64,000 bases of DNA from Serratia rhizosphaerae (lineage in GTDB: Bacteria > Pseudomonadota > Gammaproteobacteria > Enterobacterales > Enterobacteriaceae). Shown here piece after piece: positions 9,576 through 19,561 of the stretch. Each line of letters opens with the position of its first letter. Position 1 is the first letter of the stretch. The notes under the pieces are model-generated. The model was given only the letters and a program-made list of their open reading frames with translations. It made no database searches and was not told the origin of the DNA. The DNA is taken from contig NZ_CP041764.1 in the NCBI RefSeq assembly GCF_009817885.1, positions 4,650,001 through 4,714,000 on the forward strand, read 5' to 3'. Position numbers and translations under genes: made by a program.

Positions 9576-10472
9576 ATGCTCAAAAGTGATAACGTAACGC
9601 CACGCGCCTACAAACAGATTGATGTATTTACCACCTCGCCACTGCAGGGAAACCCCCTGGCGGTGATCCTGGAAGCGGAAGGGTTGGATGAAGCGCAGAT
9701 GCTTGCGTTAGCGCGCTGGACCAACCTTTCGGAAACCACCTTCGTTTTCAAGCCGACGCATCCGGCCGCAGATTACCGGGTGCGCATCTTTACCCCTGAA
9801 AAAGAGTTGCCCTTTGCCGGGCATCCGACATTGGGCACGGCCCATGCCTTACTGGAAGCTGGTTTGGTGACCAAACAACCGGGGGTGATGATGCAGGAAT
9901 GCGGAGTCGGTCTGGTGGCGGTCAATATCCTGCCGGAAGGCACGCTGGCGTTTGCCGCGCCGGAGGTCACGCTGCGCACGCTGACACTTGAGGAACGGCA
10001 GCAGTTGGCGGCCGATTTTCAACCGGCGGTAATGGCTACAGAGATTCTGCCGGTGGTGGCCGACATGGGCATCCGTTGGCTGATGGTGCGTATGCCAGAC
10101 GCGCAATCCTGTCTGGCGATGACGCCAAACCAGGCCATGATTAAGAAGATGCAAATTGATTATCAGGTTGACGGCGTGGTGATTTATGGCGCTTATCCAT
10201 CCGGCGATCCCGCAGATTACGAGATACGGGCGTTTCTGGTGGAGTGGGACAAGCTGGTCGAGGATCCGGTGACCGGCAGCGCCAATGCGTGTCTGGCCCG
10301 TTTGCTGCAGACCAATAACTTCCCCGACGGTGGTGTAACGGCACAGGGATATCAGGTCCGGCAAGGCACTCAACTGCATCGCGAGGGCCGGGTCAGCGTA
10401 AGTTTTATTCGCGATGAGCCGTGGATTGGCGGTCAGAGCTGTACGCTGATTGACGGGGTGCTGAAGATTTAG
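9576..10472 (+). CDS. PhzF-family isomerase/epimerase
   Basis: A 298-residue member of the PhzF/YddE family, which has two similar diaminopimelate-epimerase-like halves. The catalytic glutamate of the family is E53 in NLSETTFVF, and the FTPEKELPFAGHPTLGTA segment plus the late VEDPVTGSANACLA loop are both diagnostic. Phenazine synthesis is unlikely because no other phz genes are nearby; most such proteins in enterobacteria have unknown substrates. The start has only a weak AGGG upstream. It follows the MFS gene by 140 bases on the same strand. Confidence 0.85.
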   Translation: MLKSDNVTPRAYKQIDVFTTSPLQGNPLAVILEAEGLDEAQMLALARWTNLSETTFVFKPTHPAADYRVRIFTPEKELPFAGHPTLGTAHALLEAGLVTKQPGVMMQECGVGLVAVNILPEGTLAFAAPEVTLRTLTLEERQQLAADFQPAVMATEILPVVADMGIRWLMVRMPDAQSCLAMTPNQAMIKKMQIDYQVDGVVIYGAYPSGDPADYEIRAFLVEWDKLVEDPVTGSANACLARLLQTNNFPDGGVTAQGYQVRQGTQLHREGRVSVSFIRDEPWIGGQSCTLIDGVLKI

Positions 10473-10811
10473 GTGTATTTGGTGAGATTAAAAACGCTGA
10501 ACGAGCTAATTGTTTATACGTAGCGGTTCAGCTGCATCTGCCGGCAACGCGTAATTTCTCAGTGTGATGCCGTTGATAAGGCAATCCGTCACGCTTTTCG
10601 ATTACGCACGATATTTTCAATCTGCTCCGTATGCTGCCCTCCCGTTTATAAAATACTGGAAGACGAGGCTATCGCAGAGCAAGGTCTCCTATTGTTATAA
10701 ATTATCAAGTCATCTCGATAGTTATCATATTTGTTTATGATTTATTAAGTTCAGATGTGAGCTTATATTGACGGACGTAGAAGTTTGCTTTTTTACACAA
10801 GGATGGTTGGT
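10473..10811. other. Intergenic region with a DUF4440-like remnant
   Basis: Upstream region of the autotransporter. Bases 10525-10545 are identical to 19564-19584, and a second block near 10558-10595 resembles 19667-19702, where a broken DUF4440-type gene is seen. Here the reading (VQLHLPATRN, then about FQCDAVDK) is interrupted and the middle is missing. The last 130 bases are very AT-rich and probably contain the promoter. Confidence 0.45.
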
Positions 10812-13800
10812 ATGAAAAGTTTTTTTATGACGGCTGCATTAACTGGTTTATTAGCCAGCAATAATTTGTATGCAGGAGAAAGCTATCTGGTCTATAACCC
10901 TCAAAATATTGCTGTATTTCAAGTGCGTTTCTTTAATGTTGGCGACGGACCCTTTATGCCGAATTGGCCGATAGATTCTGAGTCAACCTGGGATCTGGGT
11001 CAGCAACAGAAAGAAAAAATACTCGATGCCATGCGTTACTGGGCTGAAGTTATCACCCCCAGACCGGGGCAATTGCCCGCCATTATCAATATCGGTACGT
11101 TTGACGTTAATAATGCTGCGGGATCCAGCGACTCAGTAAGCAATGGTGTTATCAGTCTGACGCAACTGCAGGGGGCTTTAAACGGCATTGATACCGGAGA
11201 GTTGACCTTCGGCTCCCATGCCCAGTTCATCATGGGCAAACTGGATTTTGACGACGTTCCCTATGTGCCTGCGCAATTGCCGCGCACAGGAAAGACTGAT
11301 CTGGTCAGCGTCGCTGTTCATGAGCTGGCCCATGGCCTGGGAATATCCAATATGGTTACCGATCTGCAAGGAAGTGGCACATTCACGCCCACTTTCTATA
11401 CTGAGCCTTTTGGCTCCTGGACCAGCCATCTGCGCGACGATCGTGGCAATCCTGCCCGACCAGGGCAAGTAATACTGTGTAATGGATGCAATAACCCATG
11501 GGATCAGCAAGGCTTTGATGTACGGCTCGATAAAGGCTATTTCACAGGCAGGCACGTAGATGAAGTGCTTGCAGGCGCCATGCCTGGCGTGCCGGTGAAA
11601 ATGTTGGGAGACGACGGTTCGGTCGATGATAACTACATGAGCCATATCGAGCTGAAAAACAGCATGATGAGCCACCAGAACTACCGCAATTACACAACTT
11701 TTATGGAAGCAGAACTGGCGTTGCTGCAGGACATGGGGTATCAGATTGACCGACGTAACTTTTTCGGTTTTTCGCTATATGGCAATGGGCAAACTCTCAT
11801 TAACCATAATGGCTATTTTCTGCGTAATCAGCAGGGGGATGGCTATCTGGCAGGGCAATATAACACCGCAACGTTGGGGGTTGGCCTGCACGTGTATGGC
11901 AGCAATAACCATATCTTTCAGCAAGCGGATCTGTTGACACAAGGAGCTGGCGGCGCGGGTGTCCGCGTTGATGGGCAAAATAACACCCTGAGCATCGAAC
12001 CTGGAACACGGGTTTACGCCGATGGGGTGAATGGCCGTGGGGTGATGTTTGCCTACGGTAAACAGCATAACCTTATTCAACGTGGCGATATTCAGGCGTT
12101 AGGAGCTAATGGCGTCGCTATCAGCTTTGATTTTGGCAATAATCTCCTGGGGAACGAAGTGGACTATCGTGGATCCTGGCTCCATATCGTCGACGGGTAT
12201 AACGAAGCATTATTACCCGAGTTGCAGGGATCCCTGGTAGATAATGCCGACATTAGCGGACGGGTTGCCGGTAAAGGCGCGGCGATTTATATTTCGCCAA
12301 ATGCGCTGGTCGGTAATATAAATATATTAAATGGCGCCCGGCTGGAAGGTGATATTTACTCGGACTACGCCCAGCGGGATGCCTACGGCCAACCGCGGTT
12401 GACGCAGCTTACCTTCGGTCGGAAGGCCAATACGCATGGGCAGGCGACGGATGGTGCTGATTCTGATTTCAGCTTTACTTACCGTGGAAACATTGAAGGT
12501 ATCAATAATCTAGCACTGAACGCGCACGGAGGGAAAACCTCGCTTAATGGCGACTTTCAGATTTACAGCATGACTATTTCACCGGGTGCCATACTATCCG
12601 GCAACGGCAGCTACACCCTGAACGAGGAAGGACGCTTTTTAAATAACGGGGTCCTCGCGCCGGGCAATTCACTTGGGCAAATCAATATAACAGGCGCTTA
12701 TCAACAGGGGGATACCGGACAGTTGCTGTTGGAAGTCGACGGTCGCGGTAGGCATGATACGCTGCGAGTGGACGGTCACGCACAATTCAACGGTCAACTG
12801 ACGTTTGCGCCGCAGCCGGACTGGTATGCGGCAAACTGGCGACTGGATTCGCAAGATTTGCTAAAAGCAGATTCGTACAGCGGCGAATTCAGTACGGTGA
12901 ACAGCTTGCTCCGCTCACCCACGCTGGCGCTGCAGACAACGCCTCAGGGAGAGAATAGCTGGCAGCTCTCGATGCTGCGCGCTTCCAACGCGTACAGCCG
13001 GTATGCGCAGGACGATAATGCGCGGCAGGTGGGGCAGGCGCTGGATAAAATTGTGGCGGAAGCCAATTCGGATATACAACCGTTGTACCGTACTCTGGAT
13101 TTCTCGGCCACTGATGGCGGGAGTATCAGCGATGCCTTGCAGCAACTTTCTGCGGAAGCTTATAGCGCCATGTTCGCGAGTTCCCTTCACCGTGAACAGC
13201 AGATAACGCGGATCATCGGCGGGCTTAATCCTGTCGTTACGCGGAAACAATTGGCGGAAGGCGAATGGCGCAGCTTTGCCATACCCTTTGGCGGCGGCTT
13301 CTGGCAGCAGCGTCAGGGTGGTAGTGTAGGGTACGACGCCAGCAGTTATGGCATGGTGTTTGGCGCCGAAAAACAAAACGATCGGGATCGCAACTGGATT
13401 TATGGCTTTCATGGTGCGGTCAGCGGCCAATCGGTGACGGTTAAATCACCAGAAACCGCGAATGGGAAAACCACTGCTTTCGATCTGGGTATTCATGCTC
13501 GTTACGGCGTTGAGAGGTCCGAAGGGATGTATTTATTCGGCAATGGCCGATTCGGCATTGAAGACAGCTGGCTGGATAGAAACATTCATGTAGAAACTTA
13601 CAGAGCAAGCCACCATGCCACCTGGACTGGATGGTCAGGCTCTATTACGGCCGGCGGGGGCTATCGTTGGGCGCTGAATGATAATGTGAACGCCGGACCG
13701 GTAACTTCATTAAATTACACCACATTACATCGCCCTGGCGTGAAAGAAAGCGGTAATGACGGCAGCCGGCTGGTGCTAGGTTCGGAGACCTTCGATACTC

Positions 13801-14120
13801 TGCGATCGAGTATCGGGGTGAATGGTAACTGGAATTTGCCGCTCGCTTCAGGGGCGTCGATTGCAGCTGAGTTGCAGCTTACCTGGGATCATGAACTGCT
13901 GGATGGCAATATAGTGCAACAAGCCTCTTTCGCCAACTATCGCAGCACAGGGTTTAGTTCCAGGAATCAGGTGACTGGCCGTGACACACTGGGGGTTAAG
14001 GCTGGAATGAGCTATAAAATCAACACTGATGTCGAGTTGGGCATCGGGATTGAAAGCGAATTGTTTCGTTCTGGCTATGATTCGATCGCAGGTAATCTTT
14101 CAGCCACCTGGCGTTTCTGA
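10812..14120 (+). CDS. Autotransporter with zinc-metalloprotease-like passenger
   Basis: Type Va secreted protein of 1102 residues. A signal peptide (MKSFFMTAALTGLLASNNLYA) is followed by a passenger whose first 330 residues look like a metalloprotease: V-A-V-H170-E171-L-A-H174-G-L-G is an HExxHxxG zinc motif, and a later SHIELKNSMMSHQNYRNYTTF…LALLQDMGY segment resembles secreted bacterial zincins. Then come glycine/asparagine-rich beta-helix repeats (about 340-640), a linker, and a C-terminal autotransporter beta-barrel from about 820 ending in the outer-membrane signature ATWRF. I chose ATG 10812 because AAGGA lies 8 bases before it. The usual third metzincin histidine is not obvious (N in its place), so activity must be tested. 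Proteolysis at the surface is an inference. Confidence 0.85.
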   Translation: MKSFFMTAALTGLLASNNLYAGESYLVYNPQNIAVFQVRFFNVGDGPFMPNWPIDSESTWDLGQQQKEKILDAMRYWAEVITPRPGQLPAIINIGTFDVNNAAGSSDSVSNGVISLTQLQGALNGIDTGELTFGSHAQFIMGKLDFDDVPYVPAQLPRTGKTDLVSVAVHELAHGLGISNMVTDLQGSGTFTPTFYTEPFGSWTSHLRDDRGNPARPGQVILCNGCNNPWDQQGFDVRLDKGYFTGRHVDEVLAGAMPGVPVKMLGDDGSVDDNYMSHIELKNSMMSHQNYRNYTTFMEAELALLQDMGYQIDRRNFFGFSLYGNGQTLINHNGYFLRNQQGDGYLAGQYNTATLGVGLHVYGSNNHIFQQADLLTQGAGGAGVRVDGQNNTLSIEPGTRVYADGVNGRGVMFAYGKQHNLIQRGDIQALGANGVAISFDFGNNLLGNEVDYRGSWLHIVDGYNEALLPELQGSLVDNADISGRVAGKGAAIYISPNALVGNINILNGARLEGDIYSDYAQRDAYGQPRLTQLTFGRKANTHGQATDGADSDFSFTYRGNIEGINNLALNAHGGKTSLNGDFQIYSMTISPGAILSGNGSYTLNEEGRFLNNGVLAPGNSLGQINITGAYQQGDTGQLLLEVDGRGRHDTLRVDGHAQFNGQLTFAPQPDWYAANWRLDSQDLLKADSYSGEFSTVNSLLRSPTLALQTTPQGENSWQLSMLRASNAYSRYAQDDNARQVGQALDKIVAEANSDIQPLYRTLDFSATDGGSISDALQQLSAEAYSAMFASSLHREQQITRIIGGLNPVVTRKQLAEGEWRSFAIPFGGGFWQQRQGGSVGYDASSYGMVFGAEKQNDRDRNWIYGFHGAVSGQSVTVKSPETANGKTTAFDLGIHARYGVERSEGMYLFGNGRFGIEDSWLDRNIHVETYRASHHATWTGWSGSITAGGGYRWALNDNVNAGPVTSLNYTTLHRPGVKESGNDGSRLVLGSETFDTLRSSIGVNGNWNLPLASGASIAAELQLTWDHELLDGNIVQQASFANYRSTGFSSRNQVTGRDTLGVKAGMSYKINTDVELGIGIESELFRSGYDSIAGNLSATWRF

Positions 14121-14168
14121 TATCTGAAGATGAGAAATAATACGGCTGGCCGTAATAAATCCACGGCG

Positions 14169-14187
14169 TCCCCGGCTTTGCCGGGGA
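14169..14187 (+). terminator. Hairpin after the autotransporter
   Basis: TCCCCGGC (14169-14176) pairs with GCCGGGGA (14180-14187) around TTT. It lies 50 bases after the autotransporter stop and before the convergent AraC gene. There is no T run, so it is only a probable transcript end. Confidence 0.45.
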
Positions 14188-14295
14188 ATTCCATACGAAC
14201 CTGGACAAGGTAACGTTCACGGAATTTAACTATTCAGGGTGGTCTCTTTTCAGAATAAAGTTTCTTTCTATTTTGTAGAATGTTTTCGACAGCGC

Positions 14296-15283
14296 TCAAG
14301 TAGCTGATGGGGGTAATTGCCGCAGGAGTGCGACAATCTGCGGGTCCAGCGGCAGGCAACAGAAATTTGTCATGATTTGCATTTCTGCTGCAGAGTTGAT
14401 TGCTGTCAGGTAGCTTTTTCTAAATTCTGTTGGCGTCATGCGGCAATACTTGTTGAAAGCAAAAATCAGCTGTTTATGACCGCTGAAACCGCAGGTGTAG
14501 CTGATGTCGGTGATCGGGATATTGGTGTCTTTCAGCAACAGTTTGGCCTTATTAATCCTGACCATGGTCAGATATTCTTTAAAATTGTAGCCGCTGATCT
14601 TTTTGAACGTGCGTGAGAAATGGTGGTAACTGACACCGGCGTTATCGGCAACGGTGGACAAATTCAGCTCGTCGTCAAAATGCTGATTGATAAATTCGAT
14701 GCCGTATTTAACTAGCTGTTGGTCTTTTTTTTTTGAACGTCATCTGTTGCCGATCGGCCTGTTTTTCTCTTGCCGCCGCCAGTGAGCTCAACAGTTGATA
14801 CACCAGAGCAATACGGGTAAACGAAGATTGGGCGTGAACCAGATGTTCAAGCAAAGCGAGCACGCAGCTGCGAATCTGTTGGTCTTCGCCAGGCTCCTGC
14901 TGATGAAATAGGGCGTAATCCAGCTGAGGGGCCGGATGGAGTTCATCAAACAGATTTGGAGCGAACTGGATCGTCAGCAGTTGGCTATTTGGCGCGCGAG
15001 CCTCTAACGAGTGGATTTCATCCGGATTGATATAGAGCATGCTGCCTGCCGCTGCGAGCGAAGTGGCGTGACCCAGAGTCACGGAGAATTCTCCCGACAG
15101 AATGCAGATAAGCTCAGGCGCCGAGTGCCAGTGCGGTTCACAGTAGTAAACCTCCGCGGCGAACACGTTCAGCTTCTCGGCATCAAATGAGATCAGCTCA
15201 TAACCGCTACCTTCATGGATTGCTGCGACCGCTTGCTGTTGCGATTTTAGCCTTGGCCGCTGTGTGACAGAAAAAGGAAACAT
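14296..15283 (-). pseudogene. AraC-family regulator, frameshifted at an A10 tract
   Basis: N-terminal part (15283 to 14708): a cupin-type AraC ligand domain with EVYYCEPHWHSAPELICILSGEFSV. C-terminal part (to 14296): the AraC helix-turn-helix pair (LSTVADNAGVSYHHFSRTFKKISGYNFKEYL … ISYTCGFSGHKQLIFAFNKYCRMTPTEFR). The parts are in different frames. The break is exactly at ten T (plus strand) at 14725-14734. With nine, TFKKK would continue into DQQLVKYGIEFINQHFDDELNLSTVADN, a normal join. Full length would be about 328 residues. It is last in the symporter-glucosidase operon and probably its activator. A slip, a slippage-tolerant gene, or a sequencing error are all possible. Confidence 0.85.
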
Positions 15284-15323
15284 CGGCTTAATCCCCGTGA
15301 GTTAACAACGTAAATGCGTAATG

Positions 15324-15350
15324 ATTCCCTCTCCCCAAGGGAGAGGGAAT
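15324..15350. repeat. Perfect 12-bp hairpin between GH3 and AraC genes
   Basis: ATTCCCTCTCCC (15324-15335) pairs perfectly with its complement at 15339-15350 around CAA. It lies between the stop of the glucosidase and the start of the regulator on the minus strand. It looks like a dispersed enterobacterial intergenic repeat and may separate the expression of the two genes. Confidence 0.6.
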
Positions 15351-15359
15351 GGGCGGGCT

Positions 15360-17714
15360 TTAACCCTCTGCCTTACTGCCCTGCAAGGCGGACGCCAACT
15401 CCTGCCGAGTAATATCAATGGCCAGGAACTCTGTCAGGGCAATAAACAGGCCGCAGAACAGATCGGGGGCAACCGCAATCAGTTTTTCCCTCACAAGCGA
15501 TTCCGGCAGGTTGTTTTTGCTAACCAACAACTTGACCACCCGATCAAAAGCCGGCGGATTGTTGAGCAACTGCTGCAATGAGTTATCCGTTCTTAACGAC
15601 AGATAAAAGGGTTGCGCCAGTACGTTGACCGTCGTACTAATCGCAATATCCCGTGAAGAACGAGCCGCGTGCAACTGATATTCACCCGCATTCACTACCC
15701 AGTCGGCCATACCAGGATGGAAACAGGCAAAATCTTGCCAGTTGAGCACCATGCTCACGGTCTTGGTTTCACCCGGTTCAAGATGAACTTTGGCAAAGGC
15801 TTTCAAGGCCCGCTCTTCACGCAACAGTTCCCCTGATGGTGCGGAAAGATAGAGTTGCACCACCTCTTTACCCGCTACTTTACCGCTATTGGTTACCTCT
15901 ACGTTGACGGTCAGCGACTGACCTTCCTCAAGCTGTGCCGCCGAGGTTGTCAGATTGGCGTAGCTGAATGTGGTATAGCTTAGGCCGAAACCAAACGGGA
16001 ATTGCGGCACCAGTTTACGACGATCGTAATAGCGATACCCCACAAACAGTCCTTCACTGTAATGATGGCGTAGGTCTTCACCTGGATAACTGAGCCAGGC
16101 TGGCGTCTCTTCCAGCGTATTGGGCACAGTCACGGTCAATTTGCCACAAGGGTTGGCCCGGCCAAATATAATATCGGCCACGGCCCGGCCCATACCTTGT
16201 CCGGCAAAGAAAGTTTCCAGCACGGCCTTGCAATCGGACAGCCAGGGCATTACCACGGCATCGCTGTTGGCAAGTACGACCACCAAATTGGGCTGTTGTC
16301 TGGCGACGGCTCGGATCAGCGCCTCATGGCTAGGCAGGATATTCAAATCCTTGCGATCCCCATTTTCACCGTCTTCACCAATGGCGGTACTGACGAAAAC
16401 CACGGCAACATCGGCATTTTTCGCGGTATCAACGGCCAGCGCCAACGCTTGTTCATCAATAACGTTATCTTCAGGGGTACCGATGGCATAGTCGATATTG
16501 AAATCGCTGCCTGCCACGTCAAAAATCTCATCAAGAGGCCGATCGAGCATGTAAGGTACGGTAGTGGCACAGCCAGAGCCTTGGATCACCGGTTCTTGCG
16601 CCGGTTTACCCAACACGGCGACGGTGCGCTGTTTGTTTGGCTGTAACGGCAGGATGTTATCTTCATTTTTCAGCAGAACAAGGGATTCGGCGGCAAGCTG
16701 CTGCGCCAACTGATGATGCCGCTGATAGTCGGCCTGAGTCCCCGGTTTGCGGTGTTGTTGCACTTTGTCTATCAGCGTCAGCATGCGCAGGCAGGCAGTA
16801 TCCAGAACTTCTGCTGGTATTTCTCCCTGTTCGATCGCTTGCAGCAGTTCCTGCTTATCGCGCTGTGTTTCCGGCATAGCTAGATCGTTACCCGCCAGTA
16901 AGGAGGTAGGGCGATCTTTGATGCCATACCAATCGGACATCACCAGTCCGTCATATTGCCACTCGTTACGTAACACTTCGGTCAGTAACCAGGGGTCCTG
17001 CGAGGTTTGCACGCCATTGAGTCGGTTATAGGATGACATCACCGTCCAGGGGTTGGATTTATCGATAGCGCGTTTAAAACCACTGAGATAAATCTCGCGT
17101 AGCGCCCGTTTCTCAATCACCGAATCCATTTCGGTGCGTCGAAACTCCGAGTTATTGGCGGCGAAATGCTTCAGGCTGGCCCCCACGCCGCCGTCTTGCA
17201 GGCCGTTGATTAATGCGGCAGCAATGTCTCCGCTGACCACAGGATCTTCCGAGTAGTATTCATAACCTCGGCCAGCCAATGGCGTGCGGCGGATGTTGAT
17301 CCCTGGGCCGAGTAAAATACCTACTCCCATCTCCTGACACTCTTTTGCTAACGCTTCACCCATTTTGTACACCAGATCGCTATCCCAACTGCAGGCTAAC
17401 GTAGAGCCGTTGGGGAAGCAGGTGGCGGGTTTGGATTTACTGAACAGCGCTTCAGATCCTCCTTTCTGTTCTTCCTGTTCAACGTCGCCTGCGCTTTGGC
17501 CAATCACAGCGAGGAAATCGGTGATATTCCAGTTTTCCCCTTGTTCAATCTGGCTGGTGCTGTAACGAACGCCATAGGTGCCATCCGTCATGACGATGTC
17601 TTCAATACCATGCTGCAGGAGGCGGGCGGTGCGCCACAAGCCGCTGCCGCTGAGTAGCGCCACTTTTTCTTCGGCGGTCATGGCCGCAATGATGGCCTGA
17701 AACTCTCTTTTCAT
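15360..17714 (-). CDS. Glycoside hydrolase family 3 beta-glycosidase (cytoplasmic)
   Basis: Retaining beta-glucosidase or xylosidase of 784 residues with the three GH3 parts: an N-terminal barrel with nucleophile motif GLVMSDWYG, an alpha/beta sandwich (KQRTVAVLGKPAQ…), and a C-terminal fibronectin-III-like domain (VNVEVTNSGKVAGKEVVQLYLS). There is no signal peptide, unlike BglX, which suggests that intact glycosides are imported before hydrolysis. ATG 17714 is chosen because AGGT is placed well before it; an upstream in-frame TTG has no site. It follows the GPH symporter by only 17 bases, so symporter and hydrolase form an operon. The exact glycoside is unknown. Confidence 0.9.
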   Translation of the reverse strand: MKREFQAIIAAMTAEEKVALLSGSGLWRTARLLQHGIEDIVMTDGTYGVRYSTSQIEQGENWNITDFLAVIGQSAGDVEQEEQKGGSEALFSKSKPATCFPNGSTLACSWDSDLVYKMGEALAKECQEMGVGILLGPGINIRRTPLAGRGYEYYSEDPVVSGDIAAALINGLQDGGVGASLKHFAANNSEFRRTEMDSVIEKRALREIYLSGFKRAIDKSNPWTVMSSYNRLNGVQTSQDPWLLTEVLRNEWQYDGLVMSDWYGIKDRPTSLLAGNDLAMPETQRDKQELLQAIEQGEIPAEVLDTACLRMLTLIDKVQQHRKPGTQADYQRHHQLAQQLAAESLVLLKNEDNILPLQPNKQRTVAVLGKPAQEPVIQGSGCATTVPYMLDRPLDEIFDVAGSDFNIDYAIGTPEDNVIDEQALALAVDTAKNADVAVVFVSTAIGEDGENGDRKDLNILPSHEALIRAVARQQPNLVVVLANSDAVVMPWLSDCKAVLETFFAGQGMGRAVADIIFGRANPCGKLTVTVPNTLEETPAWLSYPGEDLRHHYSEGLFVGYRYYDRRKLVPQFPFGFGLSYTTFSYANLTTSAAQLEEGQSLTVNVEVTNSGKVAGKEVVQLYLSAPSGELLREERALKAFAKVHLEPGETKTVSMVLNWQDFACFHPGMADWVVNAGEYQLHAARSSRDIAISTTVNVLAQPFYLSLRTDNSLQQLLNNPPAFDRVVKLLVSKNNLPESLVREKLIAVAPDLFCGLFIALTEFLAIDITRQELASALQGSKAEG

Positions 17715-17731
17715 GTTAATTACCTGCAATG

Positions 17732-19093
17732 TTACAGCGCGTTAAGCTTGCGCGATTCAATGTCTTTAATGAGATTCCGGTAGGTGTTCTCGTCCAGGGA
17801 ATAGAAAAAGATAAACACCATCCCCAGGGCAAACATCAGGCCAGGGAACAGGGTCATCATTAAATTAATGCCGTTTAACGCATTGGCACTGATATGCTCG
17901 GAGGAGTAGTCAAAGTAGTCGAGCATCAGTCCGGCACAGCCCCCACCAATCGCCATGGCAATTTTGGTGATGAAGTTAAAGAAGCCGTAAATAGCCCCTT
18001 CGGTGCGTACGCCATGCTTCCATTCAGCAAATTCAACAGTGTCGGCAACCATCGACCACATCGCGACAAACCCCATCCCGAGCGTAACGCTGAACAGGCA
18101 AACGCCGGTCATAATCAGGTAGCTGTTATCACCTGCCAGGAAATACTGGAACATCACCCCGGCAATCCCGATCAGCAGCCCCAATTGCACCATTTTCTTT
18201 TTACCCATGATGTTGATGAGTTTTTCTGACACGATGGTGCCTGCCACGTAGGCAGCGGATTGAATGGCAAAGAACTTGGCGGTAAAGGTTTCATCGCCCA
18301 GGGTGTATTTGATGAAGTAAATCGCAATGGCCATCCACACCGTATAGGCGATATAGAAGAACACGGTGAACAGAGAAAGGTTGATTAACGGTAAGTTGCC
18401 AGAGACTGCGGTGACCATTTCTTTTAACGTGGGGGGCTTTTGATCCGGCAGGCCAATCACCCGTTCTTTGGTCATGCCAAAGCAGGCCAGGAAGAAGAAA
18501 GTCGCCAACAGGCTGAAACTGCTGACAGCAAACACATACCCCATCTTCTGGTCGGTAAACTGCGAAATCAGTAAATCTGCGCTGGTAGAGACAATCAGAT
18601 AACCGACAATCGCTAACACAAAGCGATAGACCGACAATGATGCCCGCGAACCTTCATGCTGAGTCAACATATTGGTCATGGCGGAATAGGGGGTATTGAC
18701 CGAGGTGTAGGCCAGACAGTAGATGGTGTAGGAAATCAGCGCGTAGTAAAACTTGAATTCGCTGTCGAAGGTGCTGAAACACAGCACCGTCAGAATGCCC
18801 AATGGCACGGCCCCAAACAGTAGGTAAGGCCGTAGCTTGCCATAGCGGGTATGGGTTTTATCAATCAAGTAACCGACGAAAATGTTAAATATCGCATCCA
18901 GGATACGAGCGATCACAAAGATCAAACTCGCCTGAACGGCGGTAATGCCATAAATATTTGTATAGAAAAACAGCAAGAATAGAGAGACAAATCCAAACGA
19001 CAGGTTGGAGGCCAGATCGCCAAACCCGTATCCTATTTTTTCCCTAATGCTGACCTTTACGTAACTGTCAGAGGCAATTTCTGTGGTTTTCAT
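17732..19093 (-). CDS. GPH-family glycoside:cation symporter
   Basis: Sodium or proton:sugar symporter of the MelB/XylP/YicJ type, 453 residues and about 12 helices. The family features seen are REKIGYGFGDLASNL near the N-terminus, DAIFNIFVGYLIDKTHTRYGKLRPYLLFGA (first loop), and the late GVRTEGAIYGFFNFITKI. It is first in a minus-strand operon with a GH3 hydrolase and an AraC regulator, which together point to uptake and cytoplasmic cleavage of a beta-glycoside. A perfect CRP site lies about 120 bases upstream, consistent with catabolite control. Confidence 0.88.
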   Translation of the reverse strand: MKTTEIASDSYVKVSIREKIGYGFGDLASNLSFGFVSLFLLFFYTNIYGITAVQASLIFVIARILDAIFNIFVGYLIDKTHTRYGKLRPYLLFGAVPLGILTVLCFSTFDSEFKFYYALISYTIYCLAYTSVNTPYSAMTNMLTQHEGSRASLSVYRFVLAIVGYLIVSTSADLLISQFTDQKMGYVFAVSSFSLLATFFFLACFGMTKERVIGLPDQKPPTLKEMVTAVSGNLPLINLSLFTVFFYIAYTVWMAIAIYFIKYTLGDETFTAKFFAIQSAAYVAGTIVSEKLINIMGKKKMVQLGLLIGIAGVMFQYFLAGDNSYLIMTGVCLFSVTLGMGFVAMWSMVADTVEFAEWKHGVRTEGAIYGFFNFITKIAMAIGGGCAGLMLDYFDYSSEHISANALNGINLMMTLFPGLMFALGMVFIFFYSLDENTYRNLIKDIESRKLNAL

Positions 19094-19214
19094 TATTGTT
19101 CACTCATTCAGATTGGCTTCGTCCTGAGTATACCTAGCAGGCTAGAGCAGCGGCTTGCTCACCTTTGTTTATACGCTTCCTATTTTTTGCTCTCTTCCGG
19201 CGTTGTACCGGAGT

Positions 19215-19230
19215 TGTGAGTGAGGTCACA
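19215..19230 (-). promoter_or_regulatory. CRP-cAMP binding site
   Basis: TGTGAGTGAGGTCACA matches both half-sites of the CRP consensus TGTGA-N6-TCACA without mismatch. It lies about 120 bases upstream of the GPH symporter start, the place expected for cAMP-CRP activation of a sugar operon. Confidence 0.75.
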
Positions 19231-19561
19231 GGGTGAGGTAGCTGGTTACTGTTTCAGGGGGACTGGAATAACCTGGCGCCAGGATAGATGGCTGGAGAAA
19301 CATGGAAAAGCAGAGACCAGTATAATTCTGTGTAACTCCAATCAATACCGTGCTGAAAAGATGAAAGAGATTAAAATTTCCGAAGACTCCGCATAAATTT
19401 CGCCGCAGTTATGTTATTAAGAGGTATTAAATAAATCGTGCGTTTTGGTGAAATCTGCAGAGGTAAGATAGCCATTCATTCTCAGATTTCACGTAGCGCG
19501 ATCAAAATAGGCGGGCGTTTTGACCGATTATTGCGGGCTTTTGTCGGTACTCCAGTCATTG
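19231..19561. other. Intergenic region upstream of the glycoside operon
   Basis: No gene is seen. The GC content falls here and the accessory region with gene remnants begins to the right. Confidence 0.4.
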
